Positions 30,158-38,934 of a DNA stretch of 64,000 bases are shown here, piece by piece. Every line of letters begins with the position of its first letter. The stretch's first letter is position 1. Source of the stretch: Yersinia similis (GTDB lineage: Bacteria; Pseudomonadota; Gammaproteobacteria; Enterobacterales; Enterobacteriaceae). The notes under the pieces were generated by a model. That model saw only the letters and a program-made list of their open reading frames with translations, made no database searches and was not told the DNA's origin. The position numbers and the translations under genes were made by a program. The DNA lies in NCBI RefSeq assembly GCF_001053095.1, contig NZ_CGBP01000008.1, positions 62,001 through 126,000 on the forward strand, in the 5' to 3' direction.

Positions 30158-30444
30158 TATATTCTTATTATTTTGAGTAATTAAATGTTAGTGCTTGATA
30201 TAAGCATAACAAAAAAATATTAATTATATTCATTAACTAATCTATTTTTTATATTTAAAACAAAAATATGAAAAAACACTGTTGCGCCAGTGATGTATTT
30301 AAAAAGTATATCAATAAAAACCCACTAATTATAAATTTACAAAAAATCACGTAAAAAGCAAACTCACCTAATTTAATTTGTTATTGTCACTGTACTTATC
30401 CTATGCTTTTATTATAAAACCATTCGTTTACACCAGAGATAATC

Positions 30445-30810
30445 ATGTCAAAATTAAATATAAAATTAATAGTGTTTTTTTCACCTGTATTATTTGGGTG
30501 CCAAATAAACAGTGAAAAAAACAAACCTAATGAGGAGATAATCAATCAACTCACAGCACTGACGGCTGGATTACATTTTTTAAAAGAAGACTGTAACCTC
30601 AAAGAAATTCCAAATAAACAAGAAATTATTAACTCTGCAATTAAAATAGCCAATCTAAAGGGTGAAATTACGACATCTAAATATCACAATGAAATCATAA
30701 ATAAAAGTGAATTTCTATATCAAGACATCAAATCAGATTTGACCGCTAAAAACACTAAGTGTCTGGAGTTAGAGGAACTATTAATCCCGTTTATTGAAAA
30801 AATAAATTAG
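30445..30810 (+). CDS. gspS: Type II secretion pilotin lipoprotein (PulS/OutS family)
   Basis: Lipoprotein of 121 residues with a signal peptide ending in the lipobox LFGC (Cys19). Mature position 2 is Gln, compatible with Lol transport to the outer membrane. The mature part is helical with two further cysteines (EDCNL, KCLEL) that can form the disulfide known in PulS/OutS pilotins; QLTALTAGLHFLK and the ending LIPFIEKI follow the family pattern. Pilotins carry the secretin GspD to the outer membrane. It is convergent with gspO and overlaps its 3' end by 20 bp, and it is transcribed away from the ToxR-like gene. Confidence 0.8.
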   Translation: MSKLNIKLIVFFSPVLFGCQINSEKNKPNEEIINQLTALTAGLHFLKEDCNLKEIPNKQEIINSAIKIANLKGEITTSKYHNEIINKSEFLYQDIKSDLTAKNTKCLELEELLIPFIEKIN

Positions 30811-31636
30811 TCACATGACTACCAATAAACAAGTATAGAATACCAGCAAACGAAATATAAGGGCCAAATGCGATGTGATTAATCTCTTTTCCATTCTCTT
30901 TTCTATCGAAAAGATAAAAAACAGCATATGCAACAATACCAAACAAGGAAGAAAATAATATTAAAAAAGGTACTGCACTCACACCAAACCAAGCACCTAA
31001 TGCGGCCATTAATTTAAAATCACCGTAGCCCATTCCATCGACACCTCTTACTATTTTAAACAACCAATATGATAGCCACAAAAAAAGGTATCCACTGACA
31101 GCACCCAGTACCGCAGAGCTCAGTGGTGTAAAAAGCGTATCTATATTGATAAGAAGACCAAGCCACAGCAAAGGTATTGTCATGCAATCAGGAAGGAGGT
31201 AGGTATCGAAATCTATAAATGCCAATGCCGTAAGTGTCCAAATTAACACCAAGCTAGTGCAGATAAGTAAGTCTTCTTGAAAAATCATAAGAACCAGGAG
31301 TGTTTGAATGACAGCTAATATTTCAATAAATAGATAGCGAATGCTTATTTTTTTATTACAACAACGGCTGACACCTCGCAGAAAAATCCAACCAAGTATC
31401 GGTATATTATATTTTATTGGTATTGACTCATTGCAATGGGGACAAAAAGAACCAGGTTGAAATAAATTAATGCTTTTTAAATGAGAAAATATACCCACTT
31501 CCTGATCGTGCAATTCATATTGAGGTGAACAATTGGCTAACGTAATAGGTAATCGATATATTAAAACGTTAAGAAAACTTCCCACCACGGCACCAATAAT
31601 CAAATAACCAACAAAGTAATCGTGTATACCCATCAT
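30791..31636 (-). CDS. gspO: Type IV prepilin peptidase GspO
   Basis: Inner-membrane aspartyl protease that cleaves and N-methylates the pseudopilins. The start at MMGIHDYFVGYLI (281 aa) places the first membrane segment (GAVVGSFLNVLIYRLP) at the N-terminus; a longer frame would overlap gspM by over 100 bp and is unlikely. The catalytic aspartates are in IDFDTYLLPD and MGYGDFK. The zinc-binding cytoplasmic loop has the first pair FCPHC, but the second is R-C-C-N-K-K-I-S rather than R-C-x-x-C, a two-residue contraction. About eight membrane segments. Last gene of the gsp operon. Confidence 0.92.
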   Translation of the reverse strand: MMGIHDYFVGYLIIGAVVGSFLNVLIYRLPITLANCSPQYELHDQEVGIFSHLKSINLFQPGSFCPHCNESIPIKYNIPILGWIFLRGVSRCCNKKISIRYLFIEILAVIQTLLVLMIFQEDLLICTSLVLIWTLTALAFIDFDTYLLPDCMTIPLLWLGLLINIDTLFTPLSSAVLGAVSGYLFLWLSYWLFKIVRGVDGMGYGDFKLMAALGAWFGVSAVPFLILFSSLFGIVAYAVFYLFDRKENGKEINHIAFGPYISFAGILYLFIGSHVTNLFFQ

Positions 31637-31661
31637 ATTTATCTCTATTATCCAGAGTGGT

Positions 31662-32123
31662 TTACTTAAAGAATATAATCTCACCCGAAATATATCCATT
31701 ATCATAATCCTGGTGAGTATATATATTCGCACTATATACATCAATACCATATTTATCTGAAACATCAATAATGGCATCAAGTAAACTTGAGAATTTAGCT
31801 GAATTTATTTCCACCAAAAATTTATCATCATCAAGTAAAGAGGCAGTGAATATTATATTTCTATTTTCAAATGATTTATTCACTTCAACATCAATACCCT
31901 TACTCTCTTTATTATTTTTTATGTTAAATTTTTTCGCCATGATAGAGTGCTCCTGAAAATGAAAACTTAGTTCATTATATTTTACCAATAAATTTTTTTT
32001 TCTAACTTCAATTACTCCATTGGCAACATAATACACTATAGCAATAGAAATAATAATAATGTAAAGCAGTAGTATTCTTTTCTTTGCAGAAAAAAATTGC
32101 TGTAAAAAAGAAGCATAACTCAT
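31662..32123 (-). CDS. gspM: T2SS inner-membrane protein GspM
   Basis: Bitopic inner-membrane protein of 153 residues: short cytoplasmic N-terminus, one membrane segment (about 16-36), then a coiled-coil-like stretch and a small ferredoxin-like periplasmic domain. It overlaps gspL by an ATGA start-stop junction. GspM binds and stabilises GspL in the assembly platform. Sequence similarity in this family is low; the call rests on size, topology and its position between gspL and gspO. Confidence 0.82.
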   Translation of the reverse strand: MSYASFLQQFFSAKKRILLLYIIIISIAIVYYVANGVIEVRKKNLLVKYNELSFHFQEHSIMAKKFNIKNNKESKGIDVEVNKSFENRNIIFTASLLDDDKFLVEINSAKFSSLLDAIIDVSDKYGIDVYSANIYTHQDYDNGYISGEIIFFK

Positions 32124-33310
32124 GGTTGGATGCTTAGCTTAATATTAAATTTATCTTCTCCAGAACGAGTTACCTTAAGTCTGGCATTGAATAGATTAGT
32201 TTTATTATTTATCATTTCATTTATTAAATCATCATCACCTTCAATATCAATGGATATTTCACCTTTAATATAATTGAAATTAAAACTATGCATATCTACA
32301 CTTTCATCACTTGTATAATAATTTACAGCATTTAATAACTTTATAAAACTGATACTGTCTTTTTTAAGATCCAGATCTAAAATATATTTATTGAAGTTCG
32401 TATTAATATCTCCTTCATGATATGCAGGGGGTAAAAACTCAGCATAAAAATTTTGTGCTGCCTTACCTAAGGTCTCCGTATCCCTTACTATTTTGTAACC
32501 CTGATACCAACCATTTAAGTTCATTACTAAAAACAAGAGAAAAAACCAACTGGCAAAACGTAAAAAAACACCATTCTCTACTATTATTTTTTCAGCATAT
32601 TTATATTTCCCACTCAATAGATTAACATGAGTACTCCTCAAACTTTTTGCCATAACTAACATAGGATCGCTATAGTCTAGTGACTGCCAATTACCCCATT
32701 TAATATCTGCTGGGCTAAAAGCATTAACGGTAACGGTGGGTTCTACTATCATAAGTATGTTTTCCAAAACACTCGAACTAACTAAAAAACCAGACATTTC
32801 ATTATTTCTAACTAACCAGTTACTATCAATTTTTATAACACTCCATTCATTGTTAAAAAATGGCAGGGCAAAAGCGTCAGGTATTATACAACATGCTGAT
32901 ATCCCATTTATTTTTAACCAGGACAACCAACGGTTCATCAATGCATGTTCAATGGCGGCAACATGGCAAAACGTTTTATCTTGATCTAATATCACAATAT
33001 GAAAATTGTCTACATAACTAGAAATAGACTGTTCAATCGAAAAGGCTATTGATTTTATATTATTCGCTACTTTATTTAAATTAACATTTAAGCGTCTAAA
33101 AACAATTTGGCTTGCGGGGACCAAAATTTTGACAACATCATTAGCATATAATGCTAAATCTCCTAAGTCAGCAAGTCCATTAATTTTTCCATATCGGATT
33201 AGTTTCTTATCCTGTGATTCAACATACCAATAGATAGGTTCATATTCTGTTTCCCCCAATCGAATAAGGAGTGTAAATGTTGACTTTACGCCATCAATTA
33301 TGTTGCTCAC
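32120..33310 (-). CDS. gspL: T2SS assembly platform protein GspL
   Basis: Protein of 396 residues with a large N-terminal cytoplasmic actin-like domain (about 1-240) that recruits the ATPase GspE, one membrane segment (ASWFFLLFLVMNLNGWYQG, about 255-275) and a periplasmic ferredoxin-like domain that pairs with GspM. It starts with GTG, with CGGAGA 12 bases upstream, and overlaps gspK by 17 bp. Conserved cytoplasmic motifs such as VKILVPASQIVFRRL are visible. Confidence 0.85.
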   Translation of the reverse strand: MSNIIDGVKSTFTLLIRLGETEYEPIYWYVESQDKKLIRYGKINGLADLGDLALYANDVVKILVPASQIVFRRLNVNLNKVANNIKSIAFSIEQSISSYVDNFHIVILDQDKTFCHVAAIEHALMNRWLSWLKINGISACCIIPDAFALPFFNNEWSVIKIDSNWLVRNNEMSGFLVSSSVLENILMIVEPTVTVNAFSPADIKWGNWQSLDYSDPMLVMAKSLRSTHVNLLSGKYKYAEKIIVENGVFLRFASWFFLLFLVMNLNGWYQGYKIVRDTETLGKAAQNFYAEFLPPAYHEGDINTNFNKYILDLDLKKDSISFIKLLNAVNYYTSDESVDMHSFNFNYIKGEISIDIEGDDDLINEMINNKTNLFNARLKVTRSGEDKFNIKLSIQP

Positions 33311-34250
33311 TAAAACTATATCTCCGTTGTAAAACAGTTATTGTCTTACCGACAACATGAATAAAACTAATTAGTTGATAATAACTATCTTTAGAATCAA
33401 TTCTAAAGATATAATTAATAAAATACTCATCTACGGTTAGTTTATCTAAAATGTTTTTATTGACATCTCTATCACTCATCGTTGAATACGATGTCAATAA
33501 ACTATAGAATAAAAAAGTGCTCCCCCACCCCTTATTAGGCTTTGCTGAAATAACATCATAAATATCTCTTTCAGTGACTGTATTGAGTAAAACAGCTTGT
33601 AGGTACTGACTATTCTCCACTTCTAGCATATTGATGTTAACTAATAATTCTCTATCACGTCGGATACAGAGCATTGGTGCTATTTTTAAAAAATCATCTC
33701 GACTCATATTGGATGAAATATTAATTTCATCTACCTCATAGGGAATATTTTTTAACATCGATAGTCCATTATTACGCTGTTCAAAGATGAGGCTTGAACG
33801 ATATAAATCAATTAATCTTGCTAGAGTATCCTGTGTTTCTTTTATTTCCACCCCACTGATTAACAACAAGTATTTAAAAACCCGCCATGGATAAGTCTTA
33901 ATTATTTTTTCGGGATTGGAAACTTTAGTTCTCAATGCATTAATATTAAAGCAGTTTGTATTATCTATTGACTTAATATTAACACTCCATTTACCTGTTG
34001 TGATCTGTCCCTCTGAGACTGAATGCCTAAACTCATTATAATGGAAACTATCATATGATATTTTTTTTATTAATTCACTCACGAATTTTTCTTCGGCACC
34101 CAGTAATATCCATTTTTCCTTCTGCCGTTGCTGACTATTTTTTACCAGGTAGTAGATATCGAACCAATAATGATATGATACCATTACCATGGTGCTCATT
34201 AAAAATAGTGTACATAAAACTATTAGTAATGCAATGCCATGTTGATTCAC
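33294..34250 (-). CDS. gspK: Minor pseudopilin GspK
   Basis: Tip pseudopilin of the T2SS pseudopilus, 318 residues. The N-terminus MNQHG followed by IALLIVLCTLFLMSTMV is the prepilin junction; mature position 5 is Ile instead of Glu, which is normal for GspK. The large alpha-helical insertion domain typical of GspK is present (about 110-240). Nine bases separate its start from the gspJ stop, and it overlaps gspL. Confidence 0.88.
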   Translation of the reverse strand: MNQHGIALLIVLCTLFLMSTMVMVSYHYWFDIYYLVKNSQQRQKEKWILLGAEEKFVSELIKKISYDSFHYNEFRHSVSEGQITTGKWSVNIKSIDNTNCFNINALRTKVSNPEKIIKTYPWRVFKYLLLISGVEIKETQDTLARLIDLYRSSLIFEQRNNGLSMLKNIPYEVDEINISSNMSRDDFLKIAPMLCIRRDRELLVNINMLEVENSQYLQAVLLNTVTERDIYDVISAKPNKGWGSTFLFYSLLTSYSTMSDRDVNKNILDKLTVDEYFINYIFRIDSKDSYYQLISFIHVVGKTITVLQRRYSFSEQHN

Positions 34251-34258
34251 AGTTCTTC

Positions 34259-34855
34259 CTAATTTAGCAAAAGAATAACTCGCCTAATCACCCCAACACC
34301 TTTAACATCAAGGGTGATTTCAATGCCTTGTGGAGAACGGTCAATCCTATTCCATTCATTTAACCATTGCCCTTGATGAAACACTCTCACACGAAAGTCA
34401 TTTATCCCTTCGATAATGCAATAAGATTGAGCCTTCATTTTATTCGTATTTTTTAAAGTTAAGTAAGATAATCTTTCCAGGCAATTTTCCTTCAATCGAT
34501 AACCGAGTCTTTCCTGCTGATAATGAATAAATATCTCGGTGTTTATTTTGTTATTTCTTAATATATAGATACCGAAACTGTCACTATCGAGTACACCTAC
34601 ACCGATAATTCGTCCTTCGTTACTAAAATAATCATTTTGTGATCCTGTATGCATGACTGAATGTGAAACATCACGTTCTAATAGGCTAATAACTCTGTGT
34701 AACCTAATAAGTCCTTGTACTTTATTCCCCATGACATTATTACTTTTAATAGTGATTTTCAAGGATGAATAAATAATAAAACTAACCATTGAGAAAATGA
34801 CAACAGCAAGTAGCATCTCCAATAGAGTAAATCCACAAACTGAACGTTTAATCAT
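34259..34855 (-). CDS. gspJ: Minor pseudopilin GspJ
   Basis: Protein of 198 residues with the prepilin junction CG followed by FTLLEMLLAVVIFSM, Glu at mature position 5. The globular part is GspJ-like (ISLLERDVSHSV, YRLKENCLERL). GspJ joins GspI and GspK in the tip complex. It overlaps gspI by 8 bp. A gspJ of this length is typical (about 195-205). Confidence 0.9.
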   Translation of the reverse strand: MIKRSVCGFTLLEMLLAVVIFSMVSFIIYSSLKITIKSNNVMGNKVQGLIRLHRVISLLERDVSHSVMHTGSQNDYFSNEGRIIGVGVLDSDSFGIYILRNNKINTEIFIHYQQERLGYRLKENCLERLSYLTLKNTNKMKAQSYCIIEGINDFRVRVFHQGQWLNEWNRIDRSPQGIEITLDVKGVGVIRRVILLLN

Positions 34856-35216
34856 TAGTTTTTATATAGCCTTCAAGTAAAAAATCAGGATGTTCACTTT
34901 CCTTATTATTACGCACTTCAACAACGACCATGACCATTCTATCATCCTGAAGTTTTATACTTCTCGATTGCCAATACCAGATCCGACCAGCCATAAACTC
35001 CTGTCCCACCAACCATTCATTTGTTTGCTCTATTTTTAATATTTTAATTTCCGTTAAAATATTTTCAGCAACCCAGGAAGAAATCATTCTCTGTTCTAGT
35101 ATATTTACCCACACTAAGCGTTCACTAATAACTCTCATGATACTCAACCCAGCAATACAAAACATTGTCAATGCAATTATCACTTCTAATAATGTAAAAC
35201 CTTTTGTATTACGCAG
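34848..35216 (-). CDS. gspI: Minor pseudopilin GspI, probable CTG start
   Basis: Minor pseudopilin of about 122 residues. The prepilin site RNTKG followed by FTLLEVIIALTMF lies upstream of every ATG, GTG or TTG that could begin the frame; the first GTG (35183) would remove the leader and the essential Glu5. Between an upstream TAG and the leader the only near-standard start is CTG at 35216-35214, four bases after an AGGGGG that can serve as ribosome site. This gives a normal six-residue leader. Without it the protein could not be a pseudopilin. It overlaps gspJ and follows gspH by 13 bp. Confidence 0.8.
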   Translation of the reverse strand: MRNTKGFTLLEVIIALTMFCIAGLSIMRVISERLVWVNILEQRMISSWVAENILTEIKILKIEQTNEWLVGQEFMAGRIWYWQSRSIKLQDDRMVMVVVEVRNNKESEHPDFLLEGYIKTND

Positions 35217-35229
35217 TTCGCCCCCTATT

Positions 35230-35772
35230 TCATTTATGAATAAATATACTTGCTCCTGCTATATTGTTTTTTATTTCAACACATTCAGTATTTTCTTCAT
35301 TTTTTAAAACCAAGAAAAAATCCGAATACTCCTCCTCTGGAGAGAATATCAATTGTGGTTTAATATTAGCCCCAATGACATTATCAATGATGATATCTTC
35401 ACCATGGACATTAAGTTTAGATATTAATTTATCTGAATACTCTCTGCTTAGAATATTATTTTCTCCGGCACTCTGCCAAATACAATTCATTTTAGTGTTA
35501 ATTTTTAAATTATCTTTTATGCCATGACAATCATAGCAGCAAAATTTATAAAATCGCCAGTGTGTCTCTGATAATTGAAGCCCAAATACCCCGCCTTCAT
35601 ATCGACTTCTCTGGTTAATATATTGTAATCCTCTCATGAGGTTCTCAGCTTCACTCTTCACAACCCCGCTGCCTTTAGGCAATGTTATCAGTGCAGAGTA
35701 GTAGAATCCTGAGATAATTATCATGGATAATAATAATTCGACCAAAGTAAACCCTTTCTGACTATGGAACAT
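35230..35772 (-). CDS. gspH: Minor pseudopilin GspH
   Basis: Protein of 180 residues. The start MFHSQKG followed by FTLVELLLSMIIISG gives a short canonical leader with Glu at mature position 5; a longer frame upstream lies inside gspG and was rejected. The globular domain contains the GspH-type stretch GVFGLQLSETHWRFYKF and several cysteines (KFCCYDC). It overlaps the 3' end of gspG by 11 bp. Confidence 0.88.
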   Translation of the reverse strand: MFHSQKGFTLVELLLSMIIISGFYYSALITLPKGSGVVKSEAENLMRGLQYINQRSRYEGGVFGLQLSETHWRFYKFCCYDCHGIKDNLKINTKMNCIWQSAGENNILSREYSDKLISKLNVHGEDIIIDNVIGANIKPQLIFSPEEEYSDFFLVLKNEENTECVEIKNNIAGASIFIHK

Positions 35773-36214
35773 GGATCGACGTCTCGCTAATAGGTAAAGT
35801 AGGCCAATTACCAATATCATCCTCAGTTGCTGGTAACCTATCAGGTCCTATTGAAAATATATCTATCTGGCCATGTGTTCCTGGGTTATTCATTTGGTAA
35901 GAATTCCCCCATGGATCTATTGGTAAACGCCGGATATAACCATCGGATGGGTATCTCTGAGGCAGTGGTGGAACATTGGATTTAGTCACTAAAGTTGCAA
36001 TGCCTTGCTGCTCGGTAGGATAATACCCGTTATCTAATCTATACATATCTAATGCATTTTCTAGTGCACTAATATCACTTAATGCTTTCTGTTGGTCCGC
36101 TCTATTTTTATTAGACATCAGACTAGGGATTGTCAAACTAGCAAGCAGGCCTAGAATCACAATAACGACCATAATCTCCAATAATGTAAATCCTTTTGTT
36201 TTTTTATTTTCCAT
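35762..36214 (-). CDS. gspG: Major pseudopilin GspG
   Basis: Main building block of the pseudopilus, 150 residues. The start MENKKTKG followed by FTLLEIMVVIVILGLLASL is the classical GspG N-terminus, with AGGGG just upstream. The C-terminal half has the calcium-site region and the family signature LDNGYYPTEQQG, RRLPIDPWGNSYQ, GQIDIFSIGPD. Twenty bases separate it from gspF. Confidence 0.97.
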   Translation of the reverse strand: MENKKTKGFTLLEIMVVIVILGLLASLTIPSLMSNKNRADQQKALSDISALENALDMYRLDNGYYPTEQQGIATLVTKSNVPPLPQRYPSDGYIRRLPIDPWGNSYQMNNPGTHGQIDIFSIGPDRLPATEDDIGNWPTLPISETSIHVP

Positions 36215-36233
36215 TATCCCCTCATAAAATAAA

Positions 36234-37436
36234 CTACATAACAAGACTGTTAATTTGAAGTATTGGCTGAAGAATTGATAGAATAACAAATGAAATAAAT
36301 ACAGCCATAACAATAATTATAATTGGCTCTAACAATAGCATTACTATATTTATTTGATTCATCAGATCTTCTTCTTGGACACCAGCCACAGTTTCTAACA
36401 TGCGGTCCAACTTACCACTACGCTCCCCTGATATGATCATATGTAATATGATAGGGGTAAATATTCCACTATCGGCTAAAGATGATGATAAACTACAACC
36501 CTCACTGACTAATTTAACTGAAATATTTAACTTGTTTTTTATGTATAAATTCGTTAATGCAGCATTACTCATATTCATTGCCTGTACGATTGCCACCCCA
36601 TTAGAATGTAGTGTTGTTAATGTTCTAAGATAACGAGATGTATTTATACGAACAAACATATCCCCTAAGATTGGCAATCTTAAATAGTACCGATGAAAAA
36701 AGATATTTATTTTATTTATTTTTAGTAATCTATGTAAAAAAATCACTACCAAAACGGTTATAGCAATGATAATAACAATATTCTCTTTTACGCCATAACT
36801 GAGCATCATCAATAATTTTGTTGATAATGGTAACGCCTTCTCAGAAAAAGAAAACTGTTCTACTATATTCGGTACAACTGCTGTCAGCAATATGACAATG
36901 ACACCTAGTGATATTATAATTAACACACAAGGATAGATGAGTGCCTGAATTATTTTTATTTGTATTTTTTTTGCCTGCTCGATATGGTCAGCAAGACGAA
37001 CCAGCACTAATCCCAGATGCCCTGATACTTCTCCAGCTGTAATCATCGTTTTATATAATGGGCTAAACACTGCAGGAAAATGAGATAGCGCATCAGCAAA
37101 GGAATGCCCCTCCTGTATATTAAGTCTAATTTCTTGAATTATTTTAATCATTTTACTTTTACTATTTTGTTTCCCAACAATATCTAAAACCTCATCTAGT
37201 GGCATTGAAGAACTTACTAATGTTGCTATCTGCCGTGTAATCAATACCAAATCCGTCTTATTGCTATTTCTTTTGATCATATACTTATTAAAAAGTAAAA
37301 TTCTTTTTTTTATACTTAAGACATGCATGTTGTTCTTATAAAGGAGATAGCGGGCTGCGCGTATATTTTCCGCGTCAATATTACCTTTTATCTTGGCTCC
37401 ACTTTTGCTGATGGCAACATATTTAAATACAGCCAT
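36234..37436 (-). CDS. gspF: T2SS inner-membrane platform protein GspF
   Basis: Polytopic inner-membrane protein of 400 residues that links the ATPase to the pseudopilus. It has two repeated GspF/PilC cytoplasmic domains (about 70-190 and 270-390) and three membrane segments, with the family motif HIEQAKKIQIKIIQALIYPC and the C-terminal LLEPIIIIVMAVFISFVILSI. An ATG two codons upstream directly abuts the AGAGG ribosome site, so the ATG at 37436 (spacing 6) is the likely start. It overlaps gspE by 14 bp. Confidence 0.95.
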   Translation of the reverse strand: MAVFKYVAISKSGAKIKGNIDAENIRAARYLLYKNNMHVLSIKKRILLFNKYMIKRNSNKTDLVLITRQIATLVSSSMPLDEVLDIVGKQNSKSKMIKIIQEIRLNIQEGHSFADALSHFPAVFSPLYKTMITAGEVSGHLGLVLVRLADHIEQAKKIQIKIIQALIYPCVLIIISLGVIVILLTAVVPNIVEQFSFSEKALPLSTKLLMMLSYGVKENIVIIIAITVLVVIFLHRLLKINKINIFFHRYYLRLPILGDMFVRINTSRYLRTLTTLHSNGVAIVQAMNMSNAALTNLYIKNKLNISVKLVSEGCSLSSSLADSGIFTPIILHMIISGERSGKLDRMLETVAGVQEEDLMNQINIVMLLLEPIIIIVMAVFISFVILSILQPILQINSLVM

Positions 37437-38934
37437 TATCATCCTCTTGGCATATTCTTATCAGCTCCTCTATAGTGGTTAATCCTGCAATGACTTTGCT
37501 TATCCCATCAGATAGAAGACTGTTTATAGCCCCACTGGCCAATTTAGCCAGTTCAAACTCTCCTAACCCTTTATAAATAGCCCCCCGCAACAAGTTATCT
37601 ACGACGAGAAACTCATGGAGAGCAATACGTCCACGATAACCAGTAAGATTACATTTGTTACAACCTTTAGCACGGTACACCGAGCCAACCAGAGAGCATT
37701 TATCATCAATATTCAAACGTTGTAATACCGTCTCCGTCACTGGCGACGCTTGCCGACACGCTATACATAATCTTCGAACCAACCGCTGGGATATGATGGC
37801 CAATAATGAACTTGAAAGCATAAATGCCTCTACATTCATATCCTTCAGTCTGGTCACTGCACCTACCGCACTGTTGGCATGTAATGTAGATAGAACTAAA
37901 TGGCCGGTTAGAGAAGCTTGAACCGCTATTTGTGCCGTTTCAATATCACGAATTTCACCGATAAGAATAACGTCAGGATCTTGGCGTAATATTGCCCTTA
38001 AGCTACGAGCAAATGTCATTTCAATTTTTGGGTTTACTTGCGTTTGGGATATACCAGGTATGTCGAACTCAATAGGGTCTTCTACAGTCATAATATTTTT
38101 CTCATTCGCATCAATCCCCATTAAAGCAGCATATAACGTAGTGCTTTTACCCGAACCAGTTGGGCCAACAACCAAGATAATGCCATGAGGCTTGTGTACC
38201 TGCGTATTCATAGAAATACAGTTATTTTTCGACATACCTAATGAGGGTAAATCCAATTTAATGCTATTTTTGTCAAGCAAACGCATAACTACCCGTTCAC
38301 CATGACTAGATGGTAATACCGAAACGCGAACATCCAACGCTCTACCCGCTAAATTTAGAGCTATACGTCCATCTTGTGGAATACGTTTTTCTGCAATATC
38401 TAATTTGGCCATAACTTTTATACGCGACACTAATAATAGTGCAACATGACGCTGTAATTCCAATATATTCCTTAACACACCATCAATACGAAATCTTACA
38501 GTAAGTTTCTTATCGAAAGACTCTATGTGTATATCAGATGCCAACTCTTTAATTGCTTCTACCAAAATGCTATTAATTAATTTTATTACAGGTGCTTCAT
38601 CTGTTATATCCAATAAATCATCACTGTCAGATAATTCGCTAGCAAAAGAGTAAACATCAATCTCATTACTGATAATGCTCATTGTCTGATATGGGTCAGC
38701 TGAATTGTTTTGGTACCGTTCAGTTAAGTTATTTTCAAACTCTTCATCAGTAACTAAATTGAAAGATATTGGACTATTAGCCACCCGATGACCTTCAAGT
38801 ATAGCCTCCAATGTCGCTGATTTACGACAAACCAACTGGCAGCCCTGAGCCATAGGCAGAATAAGCACACCATGACTCTTTGACCAACTAAACGTTAATG
38901 GAAAAGTATGGAGTTCAGATTCAATATCCGTCAT
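37423..38934 (-). CDS. gspE: T2SS ATPase GspE
   Basis: Cytoplasmic hexameric ATPase that powers pseudopilus assembly, 503 residues. The Walker A motif GPTGSGKST is at about residues 257-265, followed by the Asp box (MTVEDPIEF), Walker B (ILIGEIRD) and His box (GHLVLSTLHAN). A tetracysteine zinc site (CIAC near 400 and CNKC near 436) is intact, as in most GspE. The N-terminal GspL-binding domain is short. It overlaps gspD by an ATGA junction. Confidence 0.97.
   Translation of the reverse strand: MTDIESELHTFPLTFSWSKSHGVLILPMAQGCQLVCRKSATLEAILEGHRVANSPISFNLVTDEEFENNLTERYQNNSADPYQTMSIISNEIDVYSFASELSDSDDLLDITDEAPVIKLINSILVEAIKELASDIHIESFDKKLTVRFRIDGVLRNILELQRHVALLLVSRIKVMAKLDIAEKRIPQDGRIALNLAGRALDVRVSVLPSSHGERVVMRLLDKNSIKLDLPSLGMSKNNCISMNTQVHKPHGIILVVGPTGSGKSTTLYAALMGIDANEKNIMTVEDPIEFDIPGISQTQVNPKIEMTFARSLRAILRQDPDVILIGEIRDIETAQIAVQASLTGHLVLSTLHANSAVGAVTRLKDMNVEAFMLSSSLLAIISQRLVRRLCIACRQASPVTETVLQRLNIDDKCSLVGSVYRAKGCNKCNLTGYRGRIALHEFLVVDNLLRGAIYKGLGEFELAKLASGAINSLLSDGISKVIAGLTTIEELIRICQEDDNGCI

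Noticed and set aside
31637-31780. N-terminal extension of gspO
   Set aside because: It would overlap gspM by more than 100 bp and adds a Met/Ile-rich segment unlike prepilin peptidases; MMGIHDY is the better start.
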